Assembly: GCA_937921865.1 (NCBI GenBank)
Contig: CAKZWF010000020.1
Span: forward strand, 62,001 to 126,000
DNA from: an uncultured Pseudomonadales bacterium
Lineage (GTDB): Bacteria > Pseudomonadota > Gammaproteobacteria > Pseudomonadales > Azotimanducaceae
Reading direction: 5' to 3'
DNA: 64,000 nucleotides
Shown one piece after another: positions 1-7,082 of the stretch (position 1 is its first letter; every line of letters starts with the position of its first letter). The position numbers and the translations under genes were made by a program. The notes under the pieces were generated by a model. It was not told the origin of the DNA and ran no database searches. It was given only the letters and a program-made list of their open reading frames with translations.

Positions 1-487
1 ATTCCGGACGATCGGCGTCATCGCGGATCAGCGTGACCGCACAGCGGGTCAGTATGGGTTCTTCGTCCGGGAGCGTGATCGAGGCGTCGATGTGAAGCGA
101 TTCGTCATTCAGCAGTTTCTGCCTTTCGGCTTGAATCGAAGTCCAGGTTTTCGGGTCGGCCAATTCACCAAATGGTTGTCTGATAAAGTCGTCTGCGCGT
201 TCGCCCAGCAGATCCGCTGCTGCGGTATTGAACGCCTGGATCTCGCCATCCAGATTTACTGCCACGCAGGCATCCTGTACCTGGCGCAACGACGCTGTGA
301 GCTGGCGAACCCGCGCCTGACGCTGGTCGGGACGGGCAAGGTAAAGGATGAGGCTCAAAGTTGTGACGATGCCGCCGCCCGAATGCCAGACGAATTCCGG
401 ATAGTGGGCATACAGCAGTGCGCCGGCTGCCAGCGCAAAAGCAGGGCAGGCGATTACCAGAATCTGGTAGGTGCGTTTCGATAACAT
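1..487 (-). CDS. Membrane-anchored PAS-domain signalling protein, N-terminal part (cut by window start)
   Basis: I translated this frame by hand. It opens at ATG 487-485 (MLSKRTYQILVIACP) and is still open at base 1, so only about 162 N-terminal residues are visible. Residues about 6-27 and 35-54 are hydrophobic and look like two membrane helices. From about residue 70 the sequence reads like a PAS domain (VQDACVAVNLDGEIQAFN, then ADLLGERADDF), the usual opening of a small-ligand or redox sensor domain. The output domain (histidine kinase, GGDEF/EAL or other) lies outside the window. The gene is divergent from yjbQ with only about 60 bp between them. Sure about PAS plus membrane anchor; the output type is unknown. 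Confidence 0.7.
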   Translation of the reverse strand, partial: MLSKRTYQILVIACPAFALAAGALLYAHYPEFVWHSGGGIVTTLSLILYLARPDQRQARVRQLTASLRQVQDACVAVNLDGEIQAFNTAAADLLGERADDFIRQPFGELADPKTWTSIQAERQKLLNDESLHIDASITLPDEEPILTRCAVTLIRDDADRPE

Positions 488-549
488 AGGTTATTGGCGG
501 TCTTGTACCGTGCTCGTTATGCTTGGCAAAACCGGTTGGTGTTCCGTCC

Positions 550-966
550 ATGAACTACGTCCTGAAGCTTACGGTAGGTGGCCAGGGTCTCTATGACATC
601 ACTCACAAAGTCATAGAAACATTGAATAGTGCCGGCCTGGATGAGGGTCTGGTCACAGTTTTCATCCGACATACGTCTGCCAGCCTGCTCATTCAGGAGA
701 ATGCTGACCCGAGTGCTCAGCGGGATCTCGAGGCCTGGCTGAATAGGCTGGTCCCCGAAAATGACGAGCTGTACACCCATACGGTTGAAGGGCCAGACGA
801 TATGCCCGCTCATATCAAGTCCGCTTTGACGGCGGCGAGCCTGTCGATTCCGGTCAGTGGTGGCGCGATGATGCTCGGTAACTGGCAGGGGATTTTTCTT
901 TGGGAGCATCGTCACCATCGAGGTGAGCGCGAAGTGGTGCTGAATCTGCTGCATTCCAACTGGTGA
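550..966 (+). CDS. yjbQ: YjbQ/UPF0047 family protein
   Basis: A 138-residue protein of the YjbQ/UPF0047 family, a compact metal-binding fold reported to have weak thiamine-phosphate-synthase-like activity; its true role is unsettled. Family features visible are FIRHTSASLLIQENADPS near residue 40, the central YTHTVEGPDDMPAHIKSAL block, and the C-terminal LGNWQGIFLWEHRHHR, whose His residues form the putative metal/phosphate site. The frame extends to a TTG at 523, but ATG 550 gives the usual family length and a normal N-terminus (MNYVLKLTV). It converges on the ferritin-like pair with only 3 bp between stops. Identification of the family is firm, function is not. Confidence 0.88.
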   Translation: MNYVLKLTVGGQGLYDITHKVIETLNSAGLDEGLVTVFIRHTSASLLIQENADPSAQRDLEAWLNRLVPENDELYTHTVEGPDDMPAHIKSALTAASLSIPVSGGAMMLGNWQGIFLWEHRHHRGEREVVLNLLHSNW

Positions 967-969
967 GGA

Positions 970-1371
970 TCAGCTGGAAGAGTCGGAAACTTCCTCCATC
1001 CAGCGTTTGTGGCCTTCAGGATCCAAGATCATCGACGCGAAATACAACAACAGCTCCTTGTGGGTTTGGGTCAGACTGGCGTCCGCCATCGCCCGCTCAC
1101 CGACTTTCGAGTTGATGAAACTGAAGCAACTGTGCAGTCCGGCACCTTTACCGAGCACGCTGGCCATGCGCTGATTGAGCAGATCGTGCAGATCCGGTAG
1201 CTGGTCTTCGGTGAGACCGACCTCAGACGGGTTCATCACGACGTTCGACCACAGGGTGGCGACGTAGATCTGATACAGATTGCGATCGATGAATCTTTCA
1301 GCTACCTGAGAACGGTTCTCGATGTCTTCGAGAACGGGTGTAAAGGCATATTCGAGTTCCTGTGGTGACAT
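970..1371 (-). CDS. Conserved hypothetical protein, alpha-helical (133 aa)
   Basis: I do not recognise the family. The 133-residue product is acidic and reads as mostly helical, with no signal peptide, membrane segment or Cys cluster (one Cys only). Its start codon overlaps the stop of the ferritin-like gene upstream as TGATG (1373-1369), so the two are almost certainly translationally coupled and may form one functional unit. The stop lies 3 bp from the stop of yjbQ on the other strand, so there is no room for a separate terminator. A partner or small cytoplasmic regulator is conceivable, but nothing in the sequence proves it. Confidence 0.6.
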   Translation of the reverse strand: MSPQELEYAFTPVLEDIENRSQVAERFIDRNLYQIYVATLWSNVVMNPSEVGLTEDQLPDLHDLLNQRMASVLGKGAGLHSCFSFINSKVGERAMADASLTQTHKELLLYFASMILDPEGHKRWMEEVSDSSS

Positions 1372-1955
1372 CAGCCCCTCAAAGACTTCAGCTCATCTAA
1401 GGTCTCGGTGAGCCGCTCGAGGCGACGGGCGATGTCGTCGAGCACGTCGTCTTTCGCATCATCTTCTGCAAGCAGTGCGCATGCACCGCGCAGTCGGCGA
1501 TCACTGTCGCGTTCTTCCGCGATGTAGCGTCCGAGTAGAGCGCCAGTGGCCGGATCAATGCTTGTGTCCTGAAACAGCCCGCAGAAGGGGTCTTCCGCTG
1601 CGCTTTCCGCATCGATGTTCAGCAGAGCTTTGAACTTTTCGCGATCCCCGATGTTTGAGGCGGCAAGGCTCAAATGGGCGTCGTGAGTCTCCGAGGTTTT
1701 TTCCCGCAGCGCAAAACCCAGCTCACACAGTCGTTTGGTGAACGCAGCGGCATGTTCCCGCTCGCGAATCGCCACAAAATCCAGCACCTGGGCAAGATCG
1801 GAGCTGCTGGTTGTGTCTCGCCAGATGCGCAGTACCGCATCCGCGCGAGCTTCGCCAATTGCAATGGCGTTCAGCAGGCCCAGATAAGTTGGCTTGGCAG
1901 GTTTTGCTTGCTCATCAGACTTCTGAGATTTCTTATCAGATTTCACCGGGCTCAC
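1371..1955 (-). CDS. Ferritin-like/rubrerythrin-type helical-bundle protein
   Basis: A 194-residue protein with a Lys/Ser-rich N-terminal tail (first about 20 residues) followed by helices that look like a ferritin-like bundle. Candidate metal ligands are Glu in AIAIGEARADAVLRIW, the E-x-x-H of VAIREREHAAAF, and the acidic IAEERDSDRR helix near residue 150. The E...ExxH spacing is typical of diiron carboxylate folds; the assignment rests on that pattern and is moderate. The start is GTG 1955; a second in-frame GTG three codons later is an alternative. It is first in a two-gene minus-strand unit with the 133-aa gene. The 117 bp to the divergent acyl-CoA dehydrogenase gene should hold both promoters. 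Confidence 0.55.
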   Translation of the reverse strand: MSPVKSDKKSQKSDEQAKPAKPTYLGLLNAIAIGEARADAVLRIWRDTTSSSDLAQVLDFVAIREREHAAAFTKRLCELGFALREKTSETHDAHLSLAASNIGDREKFKALLNIDAESAAEDPFCGLFQDTSIDPATGALLGRYIAEERDSDRRLRGACALLAEDDAKDDVLDDIARRLERLTETLDELKSLRG

Positions 1956-2072
1956 CCTGGAATTTCACGGCTACATGATTGACTGTGGATAAGCTGTCAG
2001 TCAATGCGTTGAAATGTACCTGATAGCCCGGTAGTTTCAGCTGCCGTTTCGCCCAATCAGTCAGGAAACACT

Positions 2073-3269
2073 GTGCTTCGATTTGAACCGACCAGCCTAC
2101 CGGAGAACACCGAACCGCTGCGGCAGGAGGTGAGAGATTTTCTCAGCCGGGAAGGCGCTCACCTGCAGTCACGCAATTCGGATTTCACCACCGGACATGA
2201 TCCAGCCTTTTCCGCCAAGCTTGGCGCAAAAGGCTGGATAGGAATGACCTGGCCTGAAGCCGTCGGTGGCGGTGAATGCAGCTTTTTTGAGCGTTATGTA
2301 GTGACAGAAGAACTGCTCGCTGCCGGTGCGCCAGTTGCCGCACATTGGATTGCCGATCGCCAGAGTGGGCCGCTGCTGCTGCGTTTCGGCACGCAAGCCC
2401 AGAAACAGCAATACCTGCCGGGCATCACCCGCGGCGAGAGCTATTTTTCGATCGGCATGAGTGAACCGAATTCCGGTTCGGACCTGGCGTCTGTGAGAAC
2501 CACAGCCAGACGGGAAGGGGACGGCTGGCTGATTAACGGCACTAAGTTGTGGTCTACAGACGCCCACCGCAATCACTATATGGTTGCCCTGGTGCGCACC
2601 GAGGCCCCATCGGACAATCGCCACGCAGGCCTGTCGCAGATCCTGGTGGATCTGCGTAATGACAGTGCTCAGATACGTCCAATCAAAAATATGGCAGGCG
2701 GTGAAGATTTCAATGAGGTGGTGTTTGAAGACGTGCTGGTGCCCGCTGATCGTGTAGTAGGTGAGCCGGGGAACGGCTGGCAGCAGGTTACCAGTGAACT
2801 GGCCTATGAGCGCAGCGGACCGGAACGGTTTCTGTCGGCATTCAGAGTTCTGGTGGAATTTGTTCGTGCCGCCGGGAAGCGACCGTCGCCAACCGAAGCG
2901 GCGCTGATAGGCCGCGCGACAGCCCATCTGCTGGCTCTGCGGCGGATGTCGATTTCGGTGGCCGGCATGTTGCAGGCTGGACAGAGTCCAGACGTGGAGG
3001 CAGCCCTGGTCAAAGCCCTCGGTAATGACTTCGAAAAGCTGTTGCCCGAAATGGCCCGTCTGGCAGCGCCAGACGCACTGGCAGCGCCAGACGCACTGGC
3101 TAGTTCAGGCGCTCTGGCAGTACCAGACCCGGTGACCAGTGACGATCGCTGGCAGACTTTTCGGGCAACCTTTGCCGATACGCTGCTGCTCTCGCCGTCA
3201 TTCACGATTCGCGGTGGTACCCGGGAAATTCTTCGAGGCGTGATCGCCCGCGGGCTGGGGTTGCGCTGA
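2073..3269 (+). CDS. Acyl-CoA dehydrogenase family protein, probable large subunit
   Basis: A 398-residue flavoprotein of the acyl-CoA dehydrogenase superfamily. Visible blocks are GWIGMTWPEAVGG (residues about 50-62), the FAD/substrate motif YFSIGMSEPNSGSDLAS (about 125-141), and the C-terminal IRGGTREILRGVIARGLGLR. The GGT-E position where many members carry the catalytic Glu (EGTxEI) is Gly here. The start is GTG 2073, behind AGGAAA. The next gene overlaps its stop as TGATG and encodes a second, shorter family member, the arrangement of heteromeric (alpha2beta2) dehydrogenases acting on steroid or branched side chains. An in-frame 18-bp tandem repeat (3061-3132) inserts an Ala/Pro/Asp-rich stretch before the last helix. 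Substrate unknown. Confidence 0.87.
   Translation: MLRFEPTSLPENTEPLRQEVRDFLSREGAHLQSRNSDFTTGHDPAFSAKLGAKGWIGMTWPEAVGGGECSFFERYVVTEELLAAGAPVAAHWIADRQSGPLLLRFGTQAQKQQYLPGITRGESYFSIGMSEPNSGSDLASVRTTARREGDGWLINGTKLWSTDAHRNHYMVALVRTEAPSDNRHAGLSQILVDLRNDSAQIRPIKNMAGGEDFNEVVFEDVLVPADRVVGEPGNGWQQVTSELAYERSGPERFLSAFRVLVEFVRAAGKRPSPTEAALIGRATAHLLALRRMSISVAGMLQAGQSPDVEAALVKALGNDFEKLLPEMARLAAPDALAAPDALASSGALAVPDPVTSDDRWQTFRATFADTLLLSPSFTIRGGTREILRGVIARGLGLR
3061..3132 (+). repeat. 18-bp in-frame tandem repeat, four units (two perfect)
   Basis: Units at 3061-3078 and 3079-3096 are identical (TGGCAGCGCCAGACGCAC); 3097-3114 and 3115-3132 are degraded copies. Each encodes six residues of the type LAAPDA, so copy number can change without breaking the acyl-CoA dehydrogenase frame. 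It lies in a loop between helices near the C-terminus. Confidence 0.9.
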
Positions 3270-4219
3270 TGAGTACCAGACAATTACTGATCGAAACTGC
3301 AGAGAAAATTTTTACCGACCATACCGACAAGCAGGCCCTTGACGCTGCCGAAGCGGGGCAATTTCCTGAAGCGCTCTGGCGGATCCTGGAAGCCAACGGC
3401 CTGCATGAAATGGCTCTCCCTAACAGCGGTATAGCGCTCGCCGACGTTTTTGCCGTATTCAAGGTCGCTGGACGGTTTGCTGTGCCGTTGCCGTTGCCGG
3501 AGCTGATATTGGGAAATCGCTGGCGGGGCGCCAGCGATGGTTTTGTCAGTGTGGGTCTGTTTCAGGATCCCGATGCTGTGGCAGTGCCCTGGGGCCGACG
3601 CGCAGATCGGGTGCTGGCCGTGAGCGCTGAGGGTCTTCGGGAACTCAAGGCGGATACGGTGATTGCTGGCACCAACATTGCCGGTGAACCCCGGGATCGG
3701 GTCAGTGGTAGTGAACTGCAGCTCCTGAACAGCGAAGAAGATCCGCTGGCTCTGCTGGCGCTGGCGCGGGTCCTGCAGATGGCCGGCGGGCTGGAGCGCA
3801 CGCTTGAGCTGTCTCTGCGCTATGCCACCGAGCGGGAACAGTTTGGTCGACCTATCGCTGGATTTCAGGCGATCCAGCACAATCTTGCGATCATGGCTGC
3901 GGAAACCGCAGCTGCTATCCGTTCTGCTGATGCAGCGGCGGATGCGCTGAACAATGCCGACCCCTACAGGCTACCGCTGGAAATCGCCGCAGCTAAAGCG
4001 CGGGTTGGTGAGGCCTGTGGCGTTGTCGCCGAAGTTGCCCACCAGGTTCACGGTGCGATGGGATTTACCTATGAACATGAACTGCATCATGTGACGCGAA
4101 GGTTGTGGGCGTGGCGTGATGAATTTGGCGGCGAAAGCTATTGGCAGCAACGCCTTGGCAGTGCGCTGGCGGCGGCTGGTGGCGATGCACTGTGGAGTTT
4201 CATTGCCAGCCGTGACTGA
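3269..4219 (+). CDS. Acyl-CoA dehydrogenase family protein, probable small subunit
   Basis: A 316-residue member of the same superfamily as its upstream neighbour, shorter than the usual 380-400 residues because the N-terminal and middle domains are reduced. The C-terminal four-helix domain is well preserved: YATEREQFGRPIAGFQAIQH (about 190-209), then EVAHQVHGAMGFTYEHELHH (about 255-274), which contribute FAD and substrate contacts at the dimer interface. Its ATG overlaps the previous stop (TGATG), so equimolar production is expected. Such long/short pairs in actinobacteria and proteobacteria form alpha2beta2 enzymes; that this pair does so is inference. It overlaps the start of the DUF523/DUF1722 gene by 8 bp. 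Confidence 0.83.
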   Translation: MSTRQLLIETAEKIFTDHTDKQALDAAEAGQFPEALWRILEANGLHEMALPNSGIALADVFAVFKVAGRFAVPLPLPELILGNRWRGASDGFVSVGLFQDPDAVAVPWGRRADRVLAVSAEGLRELKADTVIAGTNIAGEPRDRVSGSELQLLNSEEDPLALLALARVLQMAGGLERTLELSLRYATEREQFGRPIAGFQAIQHNLAIMAAETAAAIRSADAAADALNNADPYRLPLEIAAAKARVGEACGVVAEVAHQVHGAMGFTYEHELHHVTRRLWAWRDEFGGESYWQQRLGSALAAAGGDALWSFIASRD

Positions 4220-5195
4220 AAATTTTCCGAGCAGACCCTCAGCACCGTTGCCGATTGGCATCAGCGAGTGCCTGCTCGGGAGCGAAGTTCGCTATGACGG
4301 CAGCGGCGCTAAATCCTCCTTCCCGCACGCCGCGTTAGACGGTTTGTTCGAATATCGCGGCATCTGTCCAGAAGTCGGCATTGGTATGAGTGTCCCGAGA
4401 GAGCCGATCCGACTGGTGGGTAAAGCCATGCAGCCCAGGGCCGTAGGGGTGAAACAACCCGATCTGGACGTGACTGATGCTCTCGATCTTTATGGCCGCA
4501 AGGCTGTAACCGGTCTGCAGGATGTGTGCGGCTATGTGTTCATGAAGGGTTCGCCAAGCTGTGGTCTGTTCCGGGTCAAGGTTTACCCGCATGAGCAGGG
4601 CAAGGTCACCGGAGCTCCCGATCTGCGCGGTCGAGGCATCTATGCAGCTGCAGTGACTGACGAACTGCCGAATCTGCCGGTAGAAGAAAACGGCCGGATG
4701 AATGATCCTGTGCTGCGCGAGAACTTCGTGCTGCGAACTTTCACCTACGGCCACTGGCTGAAGTTGATGGAGTTGGGTTTATCGGCGAGGCGATTGATCG
4801 AATTCCACAGCCGCTACAAATATCTGTTGATGGCTCATAGCGTGGCGCACTACAACGAAGCAGGCCGCCTGCTGAGCGATCTCAAACGCGATCTGCCCGA
4901 AAAAGCCCGGCAATACGTGGCAGCGCTGATGGCGGGCTTGAGCAGACCGGCTACCCGGAAAGGTCATGCCAACGTGCTGTCACATCTGCAGGGCTATCTG
5001 AAACGCTCGCTGGATACTGACAGCCGTCAGGAACTGGACGCTCTGATCAGTGCCTATCGCATTGGCGAGCAGCCGTTGCTGGCGCCGTTAGCATTGCTGA
5101 AACATCACTTCCGGCGCCATCCCGACGACTACATTGCCTATCAGACCTATCTCGATCCACACCCTGAACGGTCAGCTCTGCGTCGCGCGCTCTAG
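4212..5195 (+). CDS. DUF523 (TudS-type) plus DUF1722 two-domain protein
   Basis: The N-terminal half is DUF523, the family of the [4Fe-4S] thiouracil desulfidase TudS: three Cys expected to hold the cluster are Cys20 (ISECLLG), Cys52 (GICPE) and Cys117 (KGSPSCG). The C-terminal half (from about residue 185, FVLRTFTYGHWLKLM) is DUF1722, the YbgA-type domain of unknown function, ending in YQTYLDPHPERSAL. The same fusion occurs in many proteobacteria, often beside photolyase or cobalamin genes, which are absent here. The frame stays open to 4116, but GTG 4212 (MTENFPSRPS) leaves only an 8-bp overlap with the dehydrogenase; ATG 4185 is the alternative. A role in sulfur removal from modified or damaged bases is a family-based guess. 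Confidence 0.82.
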   Translation: MTENFPSRPSAPLPIGISECLLGSEVRYDGSGAKSSFPHAALDGLFEYRGICPEVGIGMSVPREPIRLVGKAMQPRAVGVKQPDLDVTDALDLYGRKAVTGLQDVCGYVFMKGSPSCGLFRVKVYPHEQGKVTGAPDLRGRGIYAAAVTDELPNLPVEENGRMNDPVLRENFVLRTFTYGHWLKLMELGLSARRLIEFHSRYKYLLMAHSVAHYNEAGRLLSDLKRDLPEKARQYVAALMAGLSRPATRKGHANVLSHLQGYLKRSLDTDSRQELDALISAYRIGEQPLLAPLALLKHHFRRHPDDYIAYQTYLDPHPERSALRRAL

Positions 5196-5201
5196 TCGAT
5201 C

Positions 5202-7082
5202 TCAAGCACTGCTGGGCTGCATATCGAGCAGTTCGGCAGAGGCTTCCTGCAGGCTCTGCTGGCGATAGAGTTCATAGTAGTGACCCTGCGCCGCCATCAG
5301 CTGCTGGTGCGTACCCAGCTCAGTGATGTGCCCGCCTTCGATCACGGCGATGCGATCCGCGGTACGGATGGTCGACAGCCGGTGGGCGATTACAAACGCA
5401 ATCCGCCCTCGCAGCACATTGGCCATACCCTGCTGGATACGCTGCTCGGTTTCTGTGTCCACCGAAGAAGTGGCTTCATCCATCACCAGAATCTGCGGGT
5501 CGGCAAGAATGGCCCTGGCAAACGACACCAGCTGTTTCTGACCCCCAGACAGGCGGCTGCCGCCTTCGCCCGTCTGCGTCTGATAACCTTCTTCCATTGC
5601 CGCGATGAAATCATGAGCACCCGCCATCCGCGCAGCTTCCTCCACTTCGGCATCGCTGGCATCCAGTTTGCCGTAGCGGATATTCTCTAAAATAGAGCCG
5701 CTGAAAACGTGTGCGTTCTGCAGCACCATGCCGAGGTTCGACTGCAGCCAGTGCAGACTGCGGTTACGGTAGTCGAGCCCGTCGATGGTGACGCTGCCAC
5801 GCGTTGGTTCATAGAAACGACAGATCAGGTTGACCAGGGTGCTTTTACCACCCCCGGTCGGACCCACAATCGCCAGAGTTTCACCGCGCTCAACCTTCAG
5901 GTTGATGTCGGTGAGGACCGGCTGGGCGGGGTCGTAGGCGAAGCTCACATTGTTCAGCTCGATGCTGTGAATCTGTTGCGCACCACCGTCCGCCGCATAG
6001 TCACCTGCGGCGAGGGCGGGTGCTGCCATCGCATCCAGCACCGATGCCGAATCTTTTATTTCTGGATCAGCTTCGATCAGACTCAGAATGCGTTCCGCAG
6101 ACGCCTGGGCCATCTGCATTTCGGCAAACCAGTGACCCATCTGCTCGACGGGTTCGAAGAAGTGTCGGGTATAGGCCATGAATGCGACCAGTGTCCCGGC
6201 GTTGATCAGCCCTCCGAGCAGGTCGTGACCGCCGATCGCTAACGCCAGTCCGGTTGCCAGACTCGCCATTGTGATAACGGTGGGCACATAGATTGCCGCC
6301 TGGGTCTGATTGCGGACTGAAGAGGAGAACATCTTGTCGGTCAGAGACTGGAACTCACCCAGGTTGGCTTTCTCCCGGACGAAAGCTTTACTGGTCAGAA
6401 CCCCCATGATCGCTTCGTTATAGGATCCGGTAATGCGGGAGTTGGTGGCACGCACCTCTCGGGCACTCTTTAAGATGTGACGCTGGAATTTTGCGGAAAT
6501 CCAGCCGAGAAACGGCAGGATTGCCAGCACGATGAGCGCCAGTTTTGGATTCATCACCAGCATTGCTGCGGCGATACCGATCATCATCGTTGAACCCCAG
6601 ACCAGATCCAGAAATCCCCAGGCCAGGATGTTGGATAACCGCTCACAGTCGGACGTCATTCGCGCCATCAGCCAGCCGACGGGGCGGTAGTCGTAGTAGC
6701 TGAAAGACAGCCGCTGCAGGTTGTCGAAGCCATCGCGGCGAATATCGTGACTGACGTGAGTACGGATCTTGCCGCCCATCCAGATGAAGCCGCCAATGGC
6801 TAACGCGATGGTGATCGTGCACAGCAGATAGCCGAGCGCCCATGGCCACAGTTCTGCGTCCGCGCCGGATTTTTCCACGGCATCCACAACACCTTTGGTC
6901 AGCAGTGGATAGGTAACTTCCATGCAGGCGGTCACGAAGGCAAAGGCGGCCAGCCAGCCGAGATCTCTCGGGTAGCGCTTTGCGTAAGCAAACAGCTTTT
7001 TCCACAGATCCATATTCATACGCGATGCCAGCGCGTCATCGTCGAAGCCGTCGTTGTAAGTTTCGTCGTCGTAGTTATCCAC
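5202..7082 (-). CDS. ABC exporter half-transporter with consensus ATPase site
   Basis: A 626-residue half-transporter with a six-helix transmembrane domain (residues about 30-330) fused to an ATPase domain. Walker A is GPTGGGKS (about 407-414), the signature is LSGGQ (511-515), Walker B ends in MDEATSSVD with the catalytic Glu present, and the H-loop is AHRLST. An acidic N-terminus (MDNYDDETYNDGFDDD) precedes the first helix, as in MdlB/YheH-type subunits. It overlaps the upstream partner gene by 8 bp. The partner has Asp in place of the catalytic Glu, so the two most likely form a heterodimer with one degenerate site, as in BmrCD, LmrCD, TmrAB and TM287/288. Cargo is unknown: drugs, lipids or peptides are all possible. 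Confidence 0.9.
   Translation of the reverse strand: MDNYDDETYNDGFDDDALASRMNMDLWKKLFAYAKRYPRDLGWLAAFAFVTACMEVTYPLLTKGVVDAVEKSGADAELWPWALGYLLCTITIALAIGGFIWMGGKIRTHVSHDIRRDGFDNLQRLSFSYYDYRPVGWLMARMTSDCERLSNILAWGFLDLVWGSTMMIGIAAAMLVMNPKLALIVLAILPFLGWISAKFQRHILKSAREVRATNSRITGSYNEAIMGVLTSKAFVREKANLGEFQSLTDKMFSSSVRNQTQAAIYVPTVITMASLATGLALAIGGHDLLGGLINAGTLVAFMAYTRHFFEPVEQMGHWFAEMQMAQASAERILSLIEADPEIKDSASVLDAMAAPALAAGDYAADGGAQQIHSIELNNVSFAYDPAQPVLTDINLKVERGETLAIVGPTGGGKSTLVNLICRFYEPTRGSVTIDGLDYRNRSLHWLQSNLGMVLQNAHVFSGSILENIRYGKLDASDAEVEEAARMAGAHDFIAAMEEGYQTQTGEGGSRLSGGQKQLVSFARAILADPQILVMDEATSSVDTETEQRIQQGMANVLRGRIAFVIAHRLSTIRTADRIAVIEGGHITELGTHQQLMAAQGHYYELYRQQSLQEASAELLDMQPSSA

Noticed and set aside
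2169-2927. 252-codon ORF antisense to the first acyl-CoA dehydrogenase
   Set aside because: Low-complexity, Gln/His/Arg-rich reading of the complementary strand with no family motif; the plus-strand gene explains the region.
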